A stretch of 64,000 nt of DNA from Candidatus Contendibacter sp. (GTDB lineage: Bacteria; Pseudomonadota; Gammaproteobacteria; Competibacterales; Competibacteraceae), in NCBI GenBank assembly GCA_029624675.1, contig JARSSP010000043.1, positions 20,303-84,302 on the forward strand, given 5' to 3'. Position 1 is the stretch's first letter; each line of letters begins with the position of its first letter. Positions 8,580 through 16,907 of this stretch are shown here, in pieces. Position numbers and translations under genes: made by a program. The notes under the pieces are model-generated. The model was given only the letters and a program-made list of their open reading frames with translations. It did no database searches and was not told where the DNA came from.

Positions 8580-8927
8580 TTATCCAAGTACCGGCACAGG
8601 GAGCGCCACATTTGCCGCCTTTGAAATAGCATTCCAAAGTACGCCAACTATGGCGTTCCAGACCTTTTCAATCGTAACCGTCAGCAAGCCGCGAAGTGTC
8701 TTGGCGAAACTGAGAGCCATATCTTCAAGGCTATCCAGAAAGAATTGCTCTGTTTCTTCAGTGATCTGTTTGGTTGCAATTCCTGTTGCGACAAAGGCAG
8801 CCTGTTGCGCAATCCCCTTAAGTTGCTTTTCCGAGAATCCTTGGAATGTGGTTACATCCTTTTTCAAAACACCGGTCGCCGCCGCCTTTATTTCAGCGAC
8901 AAGTTGATTAAGATCGATAGATGCCAT
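8580..8927 (-). CDS. Small amphipathic protein of unknown function
   Basis: A 115-residue protein without a signal peptide. It consists largely of predicted amphipathic helices: MASIDLNQLVAEIKAAATG, then a Gln/Ala-rich middle (KQLKGIAQQAAFVATGIA), and a hydrophobic C-terminal third (LLTVTIEKVWNAIVGVLWNA, AISKAANVALPVPVLG). A strong ribosome site (AGGAGATTTCAAA before ATG) supports the start. I recognise no family. The gene is 19 bases downstream of the lipoprotein gene and upstream of the DUF2235 gene, so it is probably in one operon with both. The hydrophobic C-terminus could associate with membranes; a role as an immunity, pore or helper protein is speculative. Confidence 0.6.
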   Translation of the reverse strand: MASIDLNQLVAEIKAAATGVLKKDVTTFQGFSEKQLKGIAQQAAFVATGIATKQITEETEQFFLDSLEDMALSFAKTLRGLLTVTIEKVWNAIVGVLWNAISKAANVALPVPVLG

Positions 8928-8946
8928 TTTGAAATCTCCTGGTCAG

Positions 8947-9462
8947 TTAGCGTTGCAAGAAGTTTTCATACGTAATCGCTTGATCAAAATAAATGACAAT
9001 CTGCCCTTTAAAAGCTTGCGCTTCGTAGGCTGTGACGCCTTGCTTTTTATCGGTGTCCCTCATCTTGGTTAGCGTTTCTGATACCTTCTTGATTGAGTGC
9101 ACGCTAGGCGGTATTGAATCGTCATCATCCATTGGTTTCACGCCTCGTTTCTCCAATAGTTTGTTAATGGTATCGGTTGCCTTGTTCTTTGGCATTGGTC
9201 GCGCGCCAGCTAATAGTGCAAGGGCATCAAGTTTACCGATCAAGGTGTTATATTTGTCTTCGCGCGAAGAGAATGTACTCTTTTCCGTTCCTTGGGACGT
9301 AGCGGCTAGCAATGTCATTGTCTCCATGCTTACCGAACTCAGTCCGTCAACGACGTTCTTGTCGTAGGGGGGAGCAAGCTGTATCGCACAACCCGCCAGG
9401 GAGAGAAATACCGCCATCACTAGCAAACGCACATGCGACCACTGTCTCATTGCAACTATCAT
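8947..9462 (-). CDS. Lipoprotein of unknown function
   Basis: About 171 residues from MIVAMRQWSHVRLLVMAVFL; the start is supported by AGGAGA 7 bases upstream. A lipobox LSLAGC at about residues 20-25 predicts lipid attachment and periplasmic exposure. The mature part is mixed helical and charged, with a stretch PMDDDDSIPPSVHSIKKV in the middle and FKGQIVIYFDQAITYENF near the end. I recognise no family. It lies just upstream of the small amphipathic protein and the DUF2235 hydrolase. Because Tle1-type lipases elsewhere are neutralised by periplasmic lipoprotein immunity proteins, an immunity role is a reasonable but untested inference. Confidence 0.65.
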   Translation of the reverse strand: MIVAMRQWSHVRLLVMAVFLSLAGCAIQLAPPYDKNVVDGLSSVSMETMTLLAATSQGTEKSTFSSREDKYNTLIGKLDALALLAGARPMPKNKATDTINKLLEKRGVKPMDDDDSIPPSVHSIKKVSETLTKMRDTDKKQGVTAYEAQAFKGQIVIYFDQAITYENFLQR

Positions 9463-9662
9463 GTTGAATCTCCTTTCGTTGGGGTAAAACAAGATTGAAC
9501 TCGCCATCGAGTGCCAACGCTCGGTATGAACCGCACGCTTCCGCGCGTCGACTCCATGCCATGATTAGGCTGGGCTTTCACTACCGGATGACCTGGAAAA
9601 TCTGCCCATAGCGCATTCCGACTGGAATATCACCATTCAAATCCAGCTAGAGGCTTTTGCGG

Positions 9663-10754
9663 CTAAAAGATGCCATGCTCCCTAAACCAGGTGGCTCTGG
9701 CAAGAACATCAGCCGAATAGTTACGATGCGCGGTGGGATCATCAACACGATCGATGCCACGCTGTGGGTTTTGGAGTACCTTAAGGATGTTCCCTTCACC
9801 TGCGTTATAAGAAGCGACTCCAGCACGCAAGAGGCTTGCTTGAGAGAGGTTTACTCCAGATTTCTCTAAGAACTTCAGTTTCTTATACAGTGTCTTGGCA
9901 CCGTACAAGATATTTTCCCGCGGAGATCGCCAGTTGCCAGTACGGGCAAACTCGTGAGAATCCCAATCGATTTGCATGAGGCCCCTTCCAAAGCCTTGTC
10001 CATCGGGGGGAAGGTTGCCGCGTAGGGGCGGAGAGCTTCTAGGCTTGCGTTTCACCCAATCGCCCGTGCCAGATGGTCCTTTCGGTTTTAAGAGAGGGCT
10101 TGTTCCCCAGCCTGATTCACGGGAGCCAATACCTGCAATCACCGCAGGTTCAATGCCATATTCTCCAGCGGCTTCGAGTATGAAGGCATGGTATACGTCG
10201 AGAGCACGTAGGTGTTCTTTGAGTTCCTCAGGCGATATTTCAACGCTGGCGATGGGTTCGCTGTCAAGCAGTCTATAGTGGGCGACATAGAGATTCGATG
10301 GCGCCGTATTCTCCACTGTTCGCTGTTGTTGCCACGATAAACCAGCGGGGCGTATCAGCGCTACCAGGTCAGAGCGCCGTTTTATAGGTCGGATACGCAC
10401 TTCGGCCCCCTGTTCACGCGCACGCTCCACAGTCGTGGTTTCAGAACCGCCCCCACCAGCTTCAATCATATTCTGTGCATCCAAGCAGATTGCAATATGA
10501 CCGATGCGCCGAGGCTTTCCATAGAAAGCAAGACACCCACAATCGGCTTTAGACACAGGGCTTCCGTGCTCAGGCTTTTGGAAGTGCCGATAGAGATCAT
10601 GCGCTGTTTGGTCCCCTACAGGATCAAGTCCCAGACGGGCAAGTAATACCTGCGCCAACCCGGAACAGTCATAAGCATCTGGTCCATCCGCACCCCAGAT
10701 ATAGGGTAGTCCCAAAAACGTTTTACAAAACTCGATAAACTCTTCTGGAGTCAT
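9663..10754 (-). CDS. NlpC/P60 endopeptidase fused to SLT-type lytic transglycosylase
   Basis: A 363-residue two-domain murein hydrolase. The N-terminal NlpC/P60 domain shows GLPYIWGADGPDAYDCSGL with nucleophile Cys30, and IGHIAICLD with catalytic His86. The C-terminal lysozyme-like transglycosylase domain shows GIGSRESGWG with catalytic Glu213, GRGLMQIDW near 257-264, and the SYNAGEGNI block near 320. There is no signal peptide or membrane anchor, which is unusual for a cell-wall enzyme. Export may use a secretion machine or lysis, or the protein may act after delivery. Similar pairings occur in phage, type IV secretion and effector contexts. It is the first gene of the leftward cluster running to the DUF2235 gene. 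Confidence 0.87.
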   Translation of the reverse strand: MTPEEFIEFCKTFLGLPYIWGADGPDAYDCSGLAQVLLARLGLDPVGDQTAHDLYRHFQKPEHGSPVSKADCGCLAFYGKPRRIGHIAICLDAQNMIEAGGGGSETTTVERAREQGAEVRIRPIKRRSDLVALIRPAGLSWQQQRTVENTAPSNLYVAHYRLLDSEPIASVEISPEELKEHLRALDVYHAFILEAAGEYGIEPAVIAGIGSRESGWGTSPLLKPKGPSGTGDWVKRKPRSSPPLRGNLPPDGQGFGRGLMQIDWDSHEFARTGNWRSPRENILYGAKTLYKKLKFLEKSGVNLSQASLLRAGVASYNAGEGNILKVLQNPQRGIDRVDDPTAHRNYSADVLARATWFREHGIF

Positions 10755-10815
10755 GTGTGCTTTCCCTCTTTAGCGGGTATTCGTATGAAAACGATCAGTT
10801 CCGGCACGAGAATAA

Positions 10816-10966
10816 CCAATGGTTATGTCGTTTCGGCCTAAGATCAATTAATTGGTTTTACTGGATTTTCTGACAGTACAACTCCATTCGCCAGACTCTT
10901 TGGTCCTGGAAATCCCGCCATATTCGCGCCGTCCGCTTGAAGTCGGATTCGACGCCACGAGGCGCT
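10816..10966 (+). repeat. Diverged dispersed repeat, copy A
   Basis: About 150 bases that align with 42305-42475. Shared blocks include TTATGT.GTTTCG, ACTGGATTTT followed by CAG.A.AAC, ATTCGCCAG, GGAAA.CCCGCCAT and ACGAGGCGC, separated by small gaps. Both copies lie at the border of an AT-richer accessory zone. No protein is convincingly encoded. Confidence 0.6.
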
Positions 10967-10977
10967 TTTGAAACTAT

Positions 10978-11115
10978 TGGCATCTTCCATGCCATACTGC
11001 ACATGGCGCGGATGTTGTTATCTATTAGAGGGTTATCGATGCTGGCTCTTTAATTTTGAGCACTGGGACAGTTTCAATTTGAAACAGGGCATTGCATATC
11101 GTTTCAATTTGAAAC
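10978..11115 (-). promoter_or_regulatory. Possible sigma-54 promoter with two upstream palindromes
   Basis: On the minus strand TGGCATGGAAGATGCC (within 10978-10994) has the GG-N10-GC spacing of a -24/-12 promoter. Further upstream on that strand lie two perfect copies of GTTTCAATTTGAAAC (11071-11085 and 11101-11115; arms of 7 around one base). They are set exactly 30 bases apart, i.e. on the same helix face. This is how enhancer sites for sigma-54 activators are arranged. The likely target is the murein hydrolase/DUF2235 cluster. The -24/-12 block is itself palindromic, so it would also fit the plus strand; direction is inferred from the position of the palindromes. Confidence 0.4.
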
Positions 11116-11180
11116 AGGTGCCTGCAAGCGCGGGAGATGGTTGGGCTGCGTCACATGCCCCCAATCGATGGTCGATCCAT

Positions 11181-12080
11181 CTAAAAAGCGGTATTCAGTA
11201 AATTCGATGGAGAATACTGATCCGTCAGAATGCGCGCATTGGGATTCCAGTCGCGGTCGGTCGAGAACAGCGGCACGAGCCAGCCGCCGCCGAAACCGAG
11301 CAATTGTAGTTGCGCTTCCAGCAAATCGGCGTTTTGCCTGATCGCATCACGGGACGGAAGCCCATCCATTTTCGCCAGGACGATGCGGTTTTTCAGCTCG
11401 ACCCTGAGATTGTAGAACTGACCAAACACCGATTGATAGGTCGTCGATTCATGGTGGTAGAGGCGACTACTGGAAAAGGTATTGGCCGCTAAAACGCCAT
11501 TCGCGGTCAATAGAGCCTTGACTTCAAGTAGAAAGTCCTGGGTCAATAGATGTTCCGGTATGTATTCATGGTCGAAGGCGTCTAACATGATCAGATCGTA
11601 ACGCCGATCGGATCTGCCGGCGCGCTTTATGAAGACACGCCCATCTTCCTCGAAAACTCGAACGTTCGAGCTTGGATTGAAGCCAAAGAATTGTCGAGCG
11701 ACCTTGACAACGGCCGGGTCGATTTCGACGATGTCGATCCGGGTGTCGGGCAGCATCCTGGACAGCGCCGTCGGCAATATGCCGCCTCCCAGTCCAACAA
11801 TCAGGATGCTTTTAGGATGGGGGTTCAGATACAGCGCGCCCATCATCATCTTGGTATAACTGAAGACGAATTGATTGGGATCGTCCAGGGATTGGCAACT
11901 TTGTCGAGCGGTTTGATTGTGGCGAGTGAAACTCATGCATCTCTGCTCGTCCTCTTCATAAACGAGGATATTGCGATAAAGCGATTTTTCGGTATGAATG
12001 ATGTTCATCGCGGTGGAGGGTATGGTCACGAATGAAGCAAGGAAAGCGAGCAGTGTCTTAAACCGGATGCCTTGACACAT
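11181..12080 (-). CDS. Spermidine synthase-like methyltransferase-fold protein
   Basis: A 299-residue protein with an N-terminal hydrophobic segment (TLLAFLASFVTIPSTAM) followed by a spermidine-synthase-type Rossmann domain. The SAM/dcSAM-binding loop ILIVGLGGGILP is near residue 92, the acidic end of strand 2 is in RIDIVEIDPAVV, and the DGRVF and YDLIMLDAFDHEYIPEHL motifs follow. This is the C-terminal half of the large fused membrane aminopropyltransferase-like family; here the membrane half is a separate upstream gene overlapping by 23 bases. The N-terminal hydrophobic stretch suggests membrane attachment or export. Aminopropyl transfer is not proven: many relatives have no known substrate. 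Confidence 0.78.
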   Translation of the reverse strand: MCQGIRFKTLLAFLASFVTIPSTAMNIIHTEKSLYRNILVYEEDEQRCMSFTRHNQTARQSCQSLDDPNQFVFSYTKMMMGALYLNPHPKSILIVGLGGGILPTALSRMLPDTRIDIVEIDPAVVKVARQFFGFNPSSNVRVFEEDGRVFIKRAGRSDRRYDLIMLDAFDHEYIPEHLLTQDFLLEVKALLTANGVLAANTFSSSRLYHHESTTYQSVFGQFYNLRVELKNRIVLAKMDGLPSRDAIRQNADLLEAQLQLLGFGGGWLVPLFSTDRDWNPNARILTDQYSPSNLLNTAF

Positions 12081-12756
12081 TGTTGGAGTTTCCAGGAAAA
12101 ATTGTCAACAAACCGATCAACAGGGAAATACCGATCAGGCCGATCAGAATCTGGTTGATCTCGAAATACAGAACGAGATAGAACGACGTCAACAACGTTC
12201 CCGCCGCGCTGCCAAACGTTGAGCAAAAATAAAGAAGTCCCGCAAGATGGCCGCTGAGTCGAGATTGATTGACCAGCAAGCGGACGGCGTAGGGAGAGAC
12301 CATGCCTGCCAGGGTGGTTGGGGCAAAGAACAATAAGGTTGCCGACAGCAGGGAACCGTAACGAGGGTCCTGAACCCGGTCGAAGAGCCAGTCGAGGAGG
12401 GGATCGCCCAGGAAAATGATCGGGATCGTGGCCATTGCGCCAGCAATCAGGATCAACGCCAGCCGGCGCAAGCTCGGGTCGCGCAACGACCATCGGCCGC
12501 CCAGAAGATAGCCGAGCGCTAGCGCCAGCATGAAGACCGTGATAATTCCACCCCAGACATGGATGCTGCTGCCGAAGCTTGGCGCGAGAATGCGCCCGCT
12601 CAACAACTCGATGGCCATCACGAAAAAACCGGACCATCCGGCGATCAGGAAGATGAAAAGGCGTTCCAAGGTGGAATCCTCGAAATAACCTTGGCTCCGC
12701 GCGCTGGCGGCGGCCGCTCGGTGAAACGGTTTGAAAATAGCGCACGAACAGCGCAT
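12058..12756 (-). CDS. Membrane half of a split spermidine-synthase-like protein
   Basis: A 232-residue protein (203 residues if translation begins at the TTG at 12669, which has GAGG about 9 bases upstream). It has about six membrane helices and the family hallmark MAIELLSGRILAPSFGSSIH near residue 47. Further helices are around ITVFMLALALGYLLGGRW, LLFFAPTTLAGMVSPYAVRL and LLYFCSTFGSAAGTLL. This is the MFS-like N-terminal domain usually fused to a spermidine synthase domain. The downstream synthase gene overlaps its 3' end by 23 bases, so the two halves are probably made together and assemble. Confidence 0.75.
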   Translation of the reverse strand: MRCSCAIFKPFHRAAAASARSQGYFEDSTLERLFIFLIAGWSGFFVMAIELLSGRILAPSFGSSIHVWGGIITVFMLALALGYLLGGRWSLRDPSLRRLALILIAGAMATIPIIFLGDPLLDWLFDRVQDPRYGSLLSATLLFFAPTTLAGMVSPYAVRLLVNQSRLSGHLAGLLYFCSTFGSAAGTLLTSFYLVLYFEINQILIGLIGISLLIGLLTIFPGNSNNVSRHPV

Positions 12757-13262
12757 GTCGGTCGATCGGCGGGTCCGCTGGCGGTGGTGTCGACCGCCGA
12801 TTCTTCGCTATCATCCCGCAATACGAATCCAGGCGCCGGGCGCACGCGCCAGACCCGGTAAAACGGCTGTTCCAGGGGTGACGACATGGCGGGTGGTTGG
12901 GGTTGTCCGCATGAACTTAACGAGATGTGCCAGCATGTTCAAGGTCGGCCTTGCGATCCTGGCATGAAAGGCTGCGTGCTGGCCGGACGGTTTCGCTTCA
13001 GCAACGAAGCCAAGAACCGGCCGCCTCGGCCGGCGCGGGGCGGTGGCAAACCCGATTCGACGCGCCACCATGACGAGTGATTGACTTTCCCGCTCTCCAT
13101 GAAAAGGGCCTCCGGCTTTCGGAAGGAAACGGTGTGCAGCGCGCACTGAACGCCAGCCGGATCTCGCCCAATCTTTTTGGTGATGGTTGCGGGGCTACGC
13201 ATACTATAGCATCAGTTCGACTTGTTTCAGGGATGGACGCCAACCGCGACGAAGGTGAATCC
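12757..13262. other. Intergenic region
   Basis: No gene supported on either strand. A perfect 7-base-arm GC hairpin (CCGGCCG, CGGCCGG; 13017-13033) is present without a T-run. A possible -10 element (CATACTAT, just after 13200) precedes the small gene at 13263. Confidence 0.4.
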
Positions 13263-13457
13263 ATGCGCCGAGAATACCTGACCAAACGCCAGCCGACGCT
13301 GTACCTGGTTTACGCCACACCGCTGGCCGGTGGCTCAACCGTCGCCGACACCGTGGCGGCCAGCGACGAGAACGAGGCTTACCAGAAGGCGCGGGAGTTG
13401 TACCCGCGCGACCACTACGACGTGACGGTTTACCTGCAATCCGCTGATGACGATTGA
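13263..13457 (+). CDS. Small conserved protein of unknown function
   Basis: A 64-residue protein starting MRREYLTKRQPTLYLVYATP; the start is preceded by GAAGGTG 5-6 bases upstream, and an in-frame ATG at 13233 is an alternative. A beta-rich N-terminus (LYLVYATPLAGGSTVADTV) is followed by a helix (DENEAYQKARELYPRDH) and a final strand. It looks like a compact alpha/beta fold without cysteines or signal sequence. I recognise no family. The last codons overlap the start of the downstream lipoprotein gene by 11 bases, which supports translation and coupling. Confidence 0.6.
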   Translation: MRREYLTKRQPTLYLVYATPLAGGSTVADTVAASDENEAYQKARELYPRDHYDVTVYLQSADDD

Positions 13458-14052
13458 ACCCATTGTCCCCGTTCCACCCCCGCGCGCGAATCCATCCTTG
13501 CGGCGTCGAATCGTCTTGACCGTCGGTGGGCTACTGGCGACGGCGCTGTTGGCCGGGTGCGCCGGCGCCCCTAAGAGCAAACCGGCCGACCTTACGCCGC
13601 CGGCCGGCAAGTTGAGCGAGAAAGCCCGCCAGGAACAACGGCAAGCCATTCTCAAGGTTCGCACCCAAACCTTGAATCAACTCTACAAGCTCAAGCCGCT
13701 TACCCGAAGCGAGATCGAACAGGCGGCTGGTTATGGCGTATTCGAGATCAATGGCTTGAACGCCGTATTGGCCGAGACGCCCGGACGCGGTATGGTGCAG
13801 GAAAGGAAAAGTGGCAGAATCATTTACATGCGGCTGGCCCGGACCGACGTTCATCCCGGCGCCTCGGTAAGCCCGTACTGGCAAGTGCTGGTATTCAGCG
13901 ACCCTCACCGCCTGGGCCAGTTCATGGCGACCGGCTCGCCGGCCGACACCTCCCACGATCCCAGCATCAAGGTCTACAAGCTGAACGAAAAGGGCGTGTC
14001 GACCCAGGCCGACTGGGGCGCCCGCTATTTTCGAGATCCCGATCTAAACTGA
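13447..14052 (+). CDS. Lipoprotein, possibly YSC84/SYLF-related
   Basis: A 201-residue protein. Its N-terminus carries a Pro-rich leader (VPVPPPRANPSLRRR), a hydrophobic core and the lipobox LLAGCAG (Cys at about residue 38), so it is likely an outer- or inner-membrane lipoprotein. The mature domain includes RSEIEQAAGYGVFEINGLNA and PGRGMVQERKSGRIIYMRL, which loosely recall YSC84/SYLF lipid-binding proteins (AxGYxVF and a following glycine-rich strand). I rate that as weak similarity. The 11-base overlap with the preceding small gene suggests one operon. The function is unknown. Confidence 0.68.
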   Translation: MTIEPIVPVPPPRANPSLRRRIVLTVGGLLATALLAGCAGAPKSKPADLTPPAGKLSEKARQEQRQAILKVRTQTLNQLYKLKPLTRSEIEQAAGYGVFEINGLNAVLAETPGRGMVQERKSGRIIYMRLARTDVHPGASVSPYWQVLVFSDPHRLGQFMATGSPADTSHDPSIKVYKLNEKGVSTQADWGARYFRDPDLN

Positions 14053-14184
14053 ACTGAGAAGTTGCAGCAACGTAGTCCGTGATCGTGCAAGCGAGCTCGT
14101 CCGCAACCGCCACCTTTGTCGCGAGCGAGTTCGTTCTCGCGCATGGTCCGAGAATCGCCGAGAATCTGGTTCCGCGGAACCGCC

Positions 14185-15321
14185 ATGAAAGTCGTACTCG
14201 CCCCTAATGCGCTGAAGGGTTGTCTGACCGCCGCCAGGGCGGCGGAGGCGATGGCGCGCGGCGTGATCCGGGCGTGCCCGGCGGCCGACATCGCGCTGGT
14301 GCCCGTGGCCGACGGCGGCGATGGGCTGGCCGAGGTGCTGGTCGACGCTCTGCGCGGCGAAACCCGGACGGCAACCGTCACCGGTCCGCGCGGCGATCCG
14401 GTGCGGGCTGCGTTCTGCCATGTCCCCGCGCGTCGGCTGGCGGTCATCGAAATGGCTGCCGCCAGTGGTCTGGCGCTGCTGCCCCAAAACCAACTCAATC
14501 CCTTGTTGACCACCACCCTCGGCGTCGGCGAACTGATGGCGGCGGCGCTGGATTTAGGCGTGCTCCACCTGATCGTCGGCATCGGCGGCAGCGCCACCAA
14601 CGACGGAGGCGTGGGCATGGCGACGGCGCTAGGCGTGCGTTTTATGGACGCGGGCGGTACGCCGGTGGAGCCGGTCGGCGGCGCGCTGGCGGCGATTCGT
14701 CGGATCGACCCCGGCGGCCTCGATCCACGACTGGCCGGGGTTCGGGTCGAAGCCATCTGCGATGTGGACAATCCATTGCTAGGCGAACGCGGCGCGGCCT
14801 GGGTCTATAGCCCCCAGAAGGGCGCCACGCCCGCGCAGGCGCGGGAATTGGACGCTGGCCTGGCCAACCTGGCGGCGGTGATCGAGCACGACCTAGGTCT
14901 GGATGTGCGCGATTTGCCCGGCGCGGGCGCGGCGGGCGGCTTGGGGGCTGGATTGCGCGCCTTTCTCGGCGCGGAACTACGGCGCGGCGTGGATGTGGTG
15001 CTGGACCTGGTCGGGCTGAACGAGCATTTGCGCGACGCCGACCTTGTGCTCACCGCCGAGGGTCGGATCGATGCGCAAACCGCCTTTGGCAAGGCGCCGG
15101 CGGGAGTGGCGGAACACGCCAAGGCACGCGGCGTGCCCTGCATCGCCATTGCCGGCGACATCGGCGACGGTTCGGAATTGTTGCACGCGCTGGGTGTCCA
15201 CGCGATCTTCAGCCTGTGTCCGGGGCCGATCAGCCTGGAGCGGGCGTTGGCGGCGGGCGGCGACTATCTGGCCGCCGTGACCGAGCAAATCGTGCGCGCC
15301 TTTCTGGCCGGCCGTCGTTGA
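14185..15321 (+). CDS. Glycerate 2-kinase
   Basis: A 378-residue enzyme of the GarK/GlxK family, which phosphorylates D-glycerate to 2-phosphoglycerate. Start MKVVLAPNALKGCLTA is the classic N-terminus (usually APDSFKG); an earlier ATG at 14116 would add an unrelated leader. Visible motifs are PVADGGDGLAEVL near 45, the GIGGSATNDGGVGMATALG nucleotide/substrate loop near 130, the GAGAAGGLGAGL loop near 250 and the AEGRIDAQTAFGKAP block near 300. All conserved blocks appear intact and the length is typical. It stands alone between a lipoprotein and a serine hydrolase gene, so the source of glycerate is not indicated here. Confidence 0.93.
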   Translation: MKVVLAPNALKGCLTAARAAEAMARGVIRACPAADIALVPVADGGDGLAEVLVDALRGETRTATVTGPRGDPVRAAFCHVPARRLAVIEMAAASGLALLPQNQLNPLLTTTLGVGELMAAALDLGVLHLIVGIGGSATNDGGVGMATALGVRFMDAGGTPVEPVGGALAAIRRIDPGGLDPRLAGVRVEAICDVDNPLLGERGAAWVYSPQKGATPAQARELDAGLANLAAVIEHDLGLDVRDLPGAGAAGGLGAGLRAFLGAELRRGVDVVLDLVGLNEHLRDADLVLTAEGRIDAQTAFGKAPAGVAEHAKARGVPCIAIAGDIGDGSELLHALGVHAIFSLCPGPISLERALAAGGDYLAAVTEQIVRAFLAGRR

Positions 15322-15624
15322 GTTGAACCAGTACGCTCGATAATGAACCGAAAGCGACCTTCCGGTGAAGGAGGAATGAAGCCAAGCGCGGCCGAATATC
15401 AAGATGACTCGTCGGTGCCTTGAACGGTTCTTGAAATCGCGCGCACTTCGTCATGGCGCCGAGGTTTCGTTATCGCTGTCAAGACATTACCCGGTCCCAG
15501 CGTTCGTTCCAATACCTCGTGTCCCACGAGGTCGATGCCAAGCCTGAAATTCGTTTGGGTTTTTGGCGCAAACCACTATGCTGTTGCCGACAAGGCTCTT
15601 TGATTTGAGAGGGGACAAGACCGC
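15322..15624. other. Intergenic region with one hairpin
   Basis: No gene seen. A perfect hairpin CCTCGTG-TCC-CACGAGG lies at 15515-15531 about 95 bases before the serine hydrolase start. It has no T-run, so it is more likely an operator or mRNA structure than a terminator. Confidence 0.4.
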
Positions 15625-16860
15625 ATGATCGAATTGAAAGTGGACGTGGAACCGGGGGAGGTGGGATTCGACGCCGCCCGGCTGGCGCGCATCGGCCCCC
15701 ATTTCGCCCGTTACGTGGACGATGGACGGCTACCCGGCTGGCTGATTCTGGTCAGTCGGGCCGGCAAGATCGCATACCTTGGCAAGTACGGTCGCCGGGA
15801 TTTGGAAACCGGGGCGCCGGTCGAGTGGGATACCCTGTTTCGCATCTACTCGATGACCAAGCCGATCACGGCGGTGGCCGCGATGATGCTGTACGAGGAA
15901 GGCGCCTTCGAGCTGAAGGACCCGGTCAGCCGGTTCATTCCAGCCTTTGCGGGAACGCGGGTGTACCGCAGCGGGTCGGCGTTGAAGCCGGTGACCGAGC
16001 CGCTTCGCGAGCCGATCAAAATCTGGCACCTGATCACCCACACCGCTGGCCTGACCTACGGTTTCCACCAGGCCCACCCGGTGGACGCGCTCTACCGGGC
16101 CGCTGGCTTCGAATATGGACCGCCGGACGGCATGGACCTCGCCGCCTGCTGTGAAGTCTGGGCCAGTCTGCCCTTGCTGTTCCAGCCAGGCGTGGAGTGG
16201 AATTATTCGGTGGCGAGCGACGTGCTCGGCCGAGTGATCGAGGTGATCTCCGGACAACCGCTCGACCAGTTTTTCGCCGAGCGGATCTTCCAGCCGCTGG
16301 GAATGCGCGACACCCGCTCCTGGGTGCCCGAGGAAGACGCCGGCCGGCTGGCTGTCCTCTACGGGCCGCACCCTGAAACCCTGCGCGCGGTCCGCTGCGA
16401 CGCCATGGACCGGATCACGCGGCAACGCCCGGTCTGTTGCCTGGGAGGCGATGGACTGGTTTCGACCGCCGCCGATTACCACCGCTTCACCCAGATGCTG
16501 CGGCGGGGCGGCGAACTGGACGGCGTTCGCTTGCTGGGCAACCGGACCCTGCGCTATATGACTCGCAATCATCTGCCCGGCGGGGTCGATCTGGAAACCT
16601 TCGGCCGGCCGCTGTTCGCCGAGACCACCTTCGACGGCGTGGGGTACGGGTTGGGCTTCTCGGTGGTGCTCGACCCGGTGGCTAACAAGGTACTGACCTC
16701 GCCCGGCGAATTCGCCTGGGGCGGGGTCGCCAGCACGGCGTTCTGGGTGGACCCGGTCGAGGACATCACCGCGCTGCTGTTCACCCAGTTGTTCCCCTCC
16801 AGCACCCACCCGCTCCGGCCCCAGTTCCGGCAACTGGTGTACCAGGCACTGGTGGATTAG
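15625..16860 (+). CDS. Beta-lactamase-fold serine hydrolase (class C/EstB-like)
   Basis: A 411-residue protein of the beta-lactamase/penicillin-binding-protein superfamily. The catalytic SxxK is SMTK at residues 76-79. The second motif is YSV (194-196) within WNYSVASDVLGRVIEV, the form seen in EstB-type carboxylesterases rather than true AmpC enzymes (YxN). HTAGLTYGFH (139-148) and the C-terminal FAWGGVASTAFWVDP are also family features. There is no signal peptide, which fits a cytoplasmic esterase and argues against a periplasmic beta-lactamase. The start is supported by GAGGGG upstream. The substrate is unknown. Confidence 0.88.
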   Translation: MIELKVDVEPGEVGFDAARLARIGPHFARYVDDGRLPGWLILVSRAGKIAYLGKYGRRDLETGAPVEWDTLFRIYSMTKPITAVAAMMLYEEGAFELKDPVSRFIPAFAGTRVYRSGSALKPVTEPLREPIKIWHLITHTAGLTYGFHQAHPVDALYRAAGFEYGPPDGMDLAACCEVWASLPLLFQPGVEWNYSVASDVLGRVIEVISGQPLDQFFAERIFQPLGMRDTRSWVPEEDAGRLAVLYGPHPETLRAVRCDAMDRITRQRPVCCLGGDGLVSTAADYHRFTQMLRRGGELDGVRLLGNRTLRYMTRNHLPGGVDLETFGRPLFAETTFDGVGYGLGFSVVLDPVANKVLTSPGEFAWGGVASTAFWVDPVEDITALLFTQLFPSSTHPLRPQFRQLVYQALVD

Positions 16861-16907
16861 CCGCGCGCCTTGCCAAGGAAATTCATCGCGCGCTTGGTTG
16901 ACCTCGC

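Larger units (their letters stand above)
10755..11180. other. Intergenic regulatory region at the island border
   Basis: No protein gene is supported here. The stretch holds a diverged dispersed repeat (10816-10966), a palindromic block TGGCATCTTCCATGCCA (10978-10994) and two copies of a 15-base palindrome (11071-11085, 11101-11115). It separates the murein hydrolase gene from the spermidine-synthase-like gene, both on the minus strand. Confidence 0.6.
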
